Of a stretch of DNA of 35,340 nt, positions 32,767-35,340 are shown in pieces. The translations under genes and the position numbers were made by a program. This stretch comes from Methanoculleus sp. UBA374 (lineage in GTDB: Archaea > Halobacteriota > Methanomicrobia > Methanomicrobiales > Methanoculleaceae): NCBI GenBank assembly GCA_002508705.1, contig DAYL01000028.1, positions 2,725 to 38,064 of the forward strand, given 5' to 3'. The notes below the pieces were generated by a model that saw only the letters and a list, made by a program, of their open reading frames with translations, was not told the origin of the DNA and made no database searches. The stretch's first letter is position 1. Each line of letters opens with the position of its first letter.

Positions 32767-33000
32767 TTCAACCCCTCCCTTGCGGGAGGGGCGGGATTCC
32801 GGCATTGAACGCCTCGGCCGTGGTGTTGACACGATGAAGAAGCCGAAAGTTGTCGGCGGAACGGATATCCGGTCCTTCCCCTTCGGCAGGGAGTTGCTTT
32901 CCGGTTACAGACTGGTGATGATAGCCGACATCGACGATCCGGCAACTGTAGACATTTCTCGATACCCTGGGGGTTCGGATTGGGGAAGATGAGGACGAGA
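32767..33000 (-). mobile_element. Possible remnant of an IS200/IS605-type element end
   Basis: A perfect 8-bp stem CCCCTCCC/GGGAGGGG with a 4-base loop (32772-32791) coincides with the end of an open minus-strand frame that reads ...VNTTAEAFNAGIPPLPQGRG and stops at 32770-32768. In IS200/IS605 elements the tnpB stop overlaps or borders the terminal hairpin in this way. The frame is open back to about 33000 but has no TnpB motif that I can name and no start. The opposite-strand ORF 32735-32992 crosses the same hairpin and is judged a shadow. Low confidence. Confidence 0.25.
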
Positions 33001-33054
33001 CCGTACGGCTCGGCGGCGGCGTTTAAGTAAACTAACGGTAAATGCGAGAACACT

Positions 33055-34677
33055 ATGTCAGCGCTACAACGTCCAGGAGAGAGAGGCGGACGCACGCTTA
33101 TTGCCATAGTCATCGTGATAGCAGCCGTGTGTGCCGTTGTGCTGGTATTGCATGTTCAGCCGTGGAAACCGACTCCACCCAGCCCACCGATTCCGCCCGG
33201 CCCACCGGTGTCGGCGATACCGACCCCCGCGATGCCGACGGTGACGGAGCCCACACTCGTTGTCGCAGCGAGCGACAGCAGTGCGGCATCGAAAGCCGGG
33301 GCAGATTATACCTGTGACGGTATCAACGATCAGCATGAGATCCAGGCTGCGATCGATGCTCTGCCGGCCAGCGGCGGGACCGTCCGGTTGACGGAAGGAA
33401 CATTCAACTGTGCCGGAAGCCTTCTGCCCAAGTCGTATACGACCCTGAAAGGGCAGAATAATGAGTCTACCAACCTGATTTTTACAAATAACGGCCTGGT
33501 CTGGATGAAAAATGATTTCGTTGCGCTGGAAGGCTTCCGCGCAACCGGCTCCGGCTATTCCGGGCAATCGGCGCATAGGGGTGTGATATATATCACTGCG
33601 AGCCACGTGTGGGTCAGAAACGTCACGGCCACAGCCGACAGGTCCATCCAGGCTGTATTTTACGTGCGTTCTATTGAGGGCTACAACAAGGCTATCGAGT
33701 GTATTGCATTCATCGGCTGTGTGGCTGATGGTCCCGGAACGTACGGATTTCTTCATAGTTCGCAGGATACTGATTACAAGGTACACAAATATGTCCAGTA
33801 TATCGATTGCAGGGCGATCGACTGCGGCCGATATTCCAGATTCAATAACTGGGTCACAGGATTCGATTTTGCGGAGCTCAACGACATAGAGAACCTGCGG
33901 GTGACCCGGTGTGTCGCCGAAGGCAGCTGGGAATCCGGGTTTCACCTCGAATGGGCTCCCGCCAAGAAAGACATCGTTTTCTCAGACTGCATCAGCAGAA
34001 ACAACGGCCAGAAACCCTACCCTGAATATTACGACACAAGCGGCGAGTACTACTTCGGCGCCGGCTACATGGCGCCGCGGGGCCAGTACACGTTCAACAA
34101 CTGCACCGCGGAAGGGAACAGCGCCTACGGGTTCTTCTTCAGTTACCCCGACGGTGTCTCCCTGTACAACTGCACGGACCGCGAGACGGGCCGGGGAAAG
34201 ACCGACTACTCGCAGGTGAAACCGACGTCGTTCTTCATCGTGCAGTCGCTACTGACGGACGCCAACCCCTCGCTCGTCATGGAGAACTGTGAAAGCATCG
34301 AATCTTTCGGATACGGTCTGCATATCGCGCTGATGGATCATATGCAGATCAAAAACTTCCGGTTGACTGATCCAGCCGGGATCGACGGCAAGGGCGCCGT
34401 ACTGGGGGGTTCACCGCGAGGAGCGTTGTTTGTGGATTCTAGCATCGATATCCATGCCACGGGGGATCGCGTCTCCACTCTGATATACGCGATGGGTAAC
34501 AGGAATGTTGTATACTCCGGGCAAATAAATTCAAATGCGGCGCAGCCGTTTGTCATTGACGGATACGGGACCAGCAATGTATTGGTAAAGGGTATGCGGA
34601 TCCTACCGGTTGGTTCGACGGGCATAACGTTGACACAGGATGTCCCCGACGGTGCTGTAAAGATCGTGAAGTCGTGA
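33055..34677 (+). CDS. Membrane-anchored right-handed beta-helix surface protein
   Basis: 540 residues. A short basic start is followed by one membrane helix (about 14-33), a proline-rich spacer (KPTPPSPPIPPGPP, 38-51) and then, from about 68, a parallel beta-helix domain. Its first turn is LVVAASDSSAASKAGADYTC, DGINDQHEIQAAIDALP and GGTVRLTEGTFN, which is the usual opening of pectate-lyase-like folds; later turns repeat patterns such as VWVRNVTATA, LRVTRCVAEGS, IVFSDCISRNNG and YTFNNCTAEGNSAYG. The protein is probably displayed outside the cell and could bind or cut polysaccharide; no catalytic residues can be named. A TATA-like TTTAAGTAAA stands at 33020-33029. A paralog follows downstream. 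Confidence 0.85.
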   Translation: MSALQRPGERGGRTLIAIVIVIAAVCAVVLVLHVQPWKPTPPSPPIPPGPPVSAIPTPAMPTVTEPTLVVAASDSSAASKAGADYTCDGINDQHEIQAAIDALPASGGTVRLTEGTFNCAGSLLPKSYTTLKGQNNESTNLIFTNNGLVWMKNDFVALEGFRATGSGYSGQSAHRGVIYITASHVWVRNVTATADRSIQAVFYVRSIEGYNKAIECIAFIGCVADGPGTYGFLHSSQDTDYKVHKYVQYIDCRAIDCGRYSRFNNWVTGFDFAELNDIENLRVTRCVAEGSWESGFHLEWAPAKKDIVFSDCISRNNGQKPYPEYYDTSGEYYFGAGYMAPRGQYTFNNCTAEGNSAYGFFFSYPDGVSLYNCTDRETGRGKTDYSQVKPTSFFIVQSLLTDANPSLVMENCESIESFGYGLHIALMDHMQIKNFRLTDPAGIDGKGAVLGGSPRGALFVDSSIDIHATGDRVSTLIYAMGNRNVVYSGQINSNAAQPFVIDGYGTSNVLVKGMRILPVGSTGITLTQDVPDGAVKIVKS

Positions 34678-35053
34678 CATCCAGTTCGTCCGCCTTTCGA
34701 CCGTTCTGGGTGCATCAAGAAGCAATTCTGTTCCCTCTCTCCTTTTTTCTCTCTAATTTCCGAACGAATTCGATCCGCCCCCCTTTTTGCTTAATCTCTC
34801 CTGCACTGGTCAATTCTACCCGGACCTTCCGGGCATCTCAGGGGGTATTGCTGCGCCCGGGAGCATCAACTCCTTCTCTAATATAAAAACCATCTCTCGA
34901 TCCGATATCCCTGATGAGGCTTTTTTTCATCTCTTGATTGCCTCAAAATTTGTATATTATCTCTTAAGTCTGTATGATAATTATTATTGTTTTAAAAATA
35001 TTTTTATAGCATGATATAAATACCTAAATCCACTCCCATGAGGGGTGAATTGC
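34678..35053. other. AT-rich intergenic region with T-tracts
   Basis: No gene is supported here. The first part has T-rich tracts (about 34737-34752 and 34782-34790) that may end transcription of the 33055 gene. The second half is strongly AT-rich, with a run around 34975-35010, and leads into a TATA box for the next gene. ORFs across it lack ribosome sites and read as chance. Confidence 0.5.
35013..35022 (+). promoter_or_regulatory. TATA box of the right-edge gene
   Basis: GATATAAATA is close to consensus and would start transcription near 35040-35045, just ahead of GGGGTGA (35042-35048) and the ATG at 35054. Confidence 0.55.
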
Positions 35054-35340
35054 ATGAAGAGGACATTTGCAATGGAAAGACAGTCCACACTCCTTCTCGT
35101 GTTCAGCTTTTTTCTGATCGACGGTGCGGCCGTAGCAGGAGAGGAGTTGTCCGGTACAAGCACGCTTGTCGTAGCGGCGGGCGACAGCAGCGACGTAGCG
35201 AAGGCCGAGGCAGACTATGTCTGCGACGGATCGAACGATCAGGCGGAGATCCAGAAGGCCATCGACGCCCTCCCCGCCGGTGGCGGCACCGTCCAGTTGA
35301 CGGAAGGGACGTTCAACTGCGCCGGGAGCATTCTACCCAG
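35054..35340 (+). CDS. Beta-helix surface protein, paralog of the 33055 gene, cut by window edge
   Basis: 95 complete codons are visible and the frame is open at the edge. The start has GGGGTGA as ribosome site. A signal peptide (LLLVFSFFLIDGAAVAG) replaces the membrane anchor and proline-rich spacer of the upstream gene. From residue about 36 the two align closely: LVVAAGDSSDVAKAEADYVC, DGSNDQAEIQKAIDALPAGG and GTVQLTEGTFNCAGSILP. The gene is therefore a tandem duplicate with a different N-terminus, and it is probably secreted. The C-terminus and any anchor lie outside the window. Confidence 0.8.
   Translation, partial: MKRTFAMERQSTLLLVFSFFLIDGAAVAGEELSGTSTLVVAAGDSSDVAKAEADYVCDGSNDQAEIQKAIDALPAGGGTVQLTEGTFNCAGSILP

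Noticed and set aside
32735..32992. 85-codon ORF including FSTPPLREGRDSG
   Set aside because: It reads straight through a perfect hairpin, has no ribosome site and no family; judged chance.
1..35340. CRISPR arrays, rRNA genes, complete insertion sequences or prophage
   Set aside because: No regularly spaced repeats, no rRNA sequence, no intact transposase or phage genes were seen.

Overview
The window looks like a chromosomal segment of a GC-rich methanogenic archaeon, most likely a Methanoculleus-like member of the Methanomicrobiales. The reasons are a DUF2115 (UPF0305) protein typical of methanogens, an archaeal type II methionine aminopeptidase, archaeal TATA/BRE-type promoters, a tRNA-Asn without an encoded CCA end, a class II ribonucleotide reductase, and many small membrane or secreted proteins of types common in that order. 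The genus is inferred from gene content, not from an alignment.

Positions 1-7100 hold a set of secreted or membrane proteins on the minus strand: two unknown proteins at the left edge, an ABC-2 permease, an M28 aminopeptidase-like protein, and two small surface proteins. Three of the transcription units have related upstream DNA. The units starting at 1052 and 4664 share a promoter block of about 57 bp. The units starting at 1052 and 5725 share a 120-nt leader with three nested or tandem hairpins that show compensatory changes. A reduced piece of that leader also precedes the gene at 4664. At 5724-6017 a divergent promoter with a large symmetric inverted repeat separates two paralogous surface proteins. 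The plus-strand paralog carries the shared module as an insertion inside another domain. This shared leader/promoter system is the least explained signal in the window.

Positions 7100-19100 are mostly housekeeping and small genes: a membrane-anchored double winged-helix regulator, an unknown membrane protein, a minus-strand operon of Xaa-Pro peptidase, methionine aminopeptidase, AAA+ ATPase and PhnP-like metallo-hydrolase, a small membrane protein with a winged-helix regulator, tRNA-Asn, an epoxide hydrolase, a PRC-barrel protein, a frameshifted surface-protein remnant, a small HExxH protein, an HxlR regulator and DUF2115. Positions 19188-23655 carry the class II ribonucleotide reductase and an M13 metallopeptidase lipoprotein that is split by a frameshift.

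Positions 23807-32267 form one minus-strand polyphosphate operon: two tandem PPK1-type kinases, a CHAD domain fused to a metallophosphoesterase, a free-standing HD phosphohydrolase, and a Ppx/GppA exopolyphosphatase with its own HD domain. The genes overlap by 4 to about 20 bases from the second kinase onward. The genes together could make, bind and break down polyphosphate. The right end (33055-35340) holds two tandem paralogous beta-helix surface proteins; the last one is cut by the window edge.
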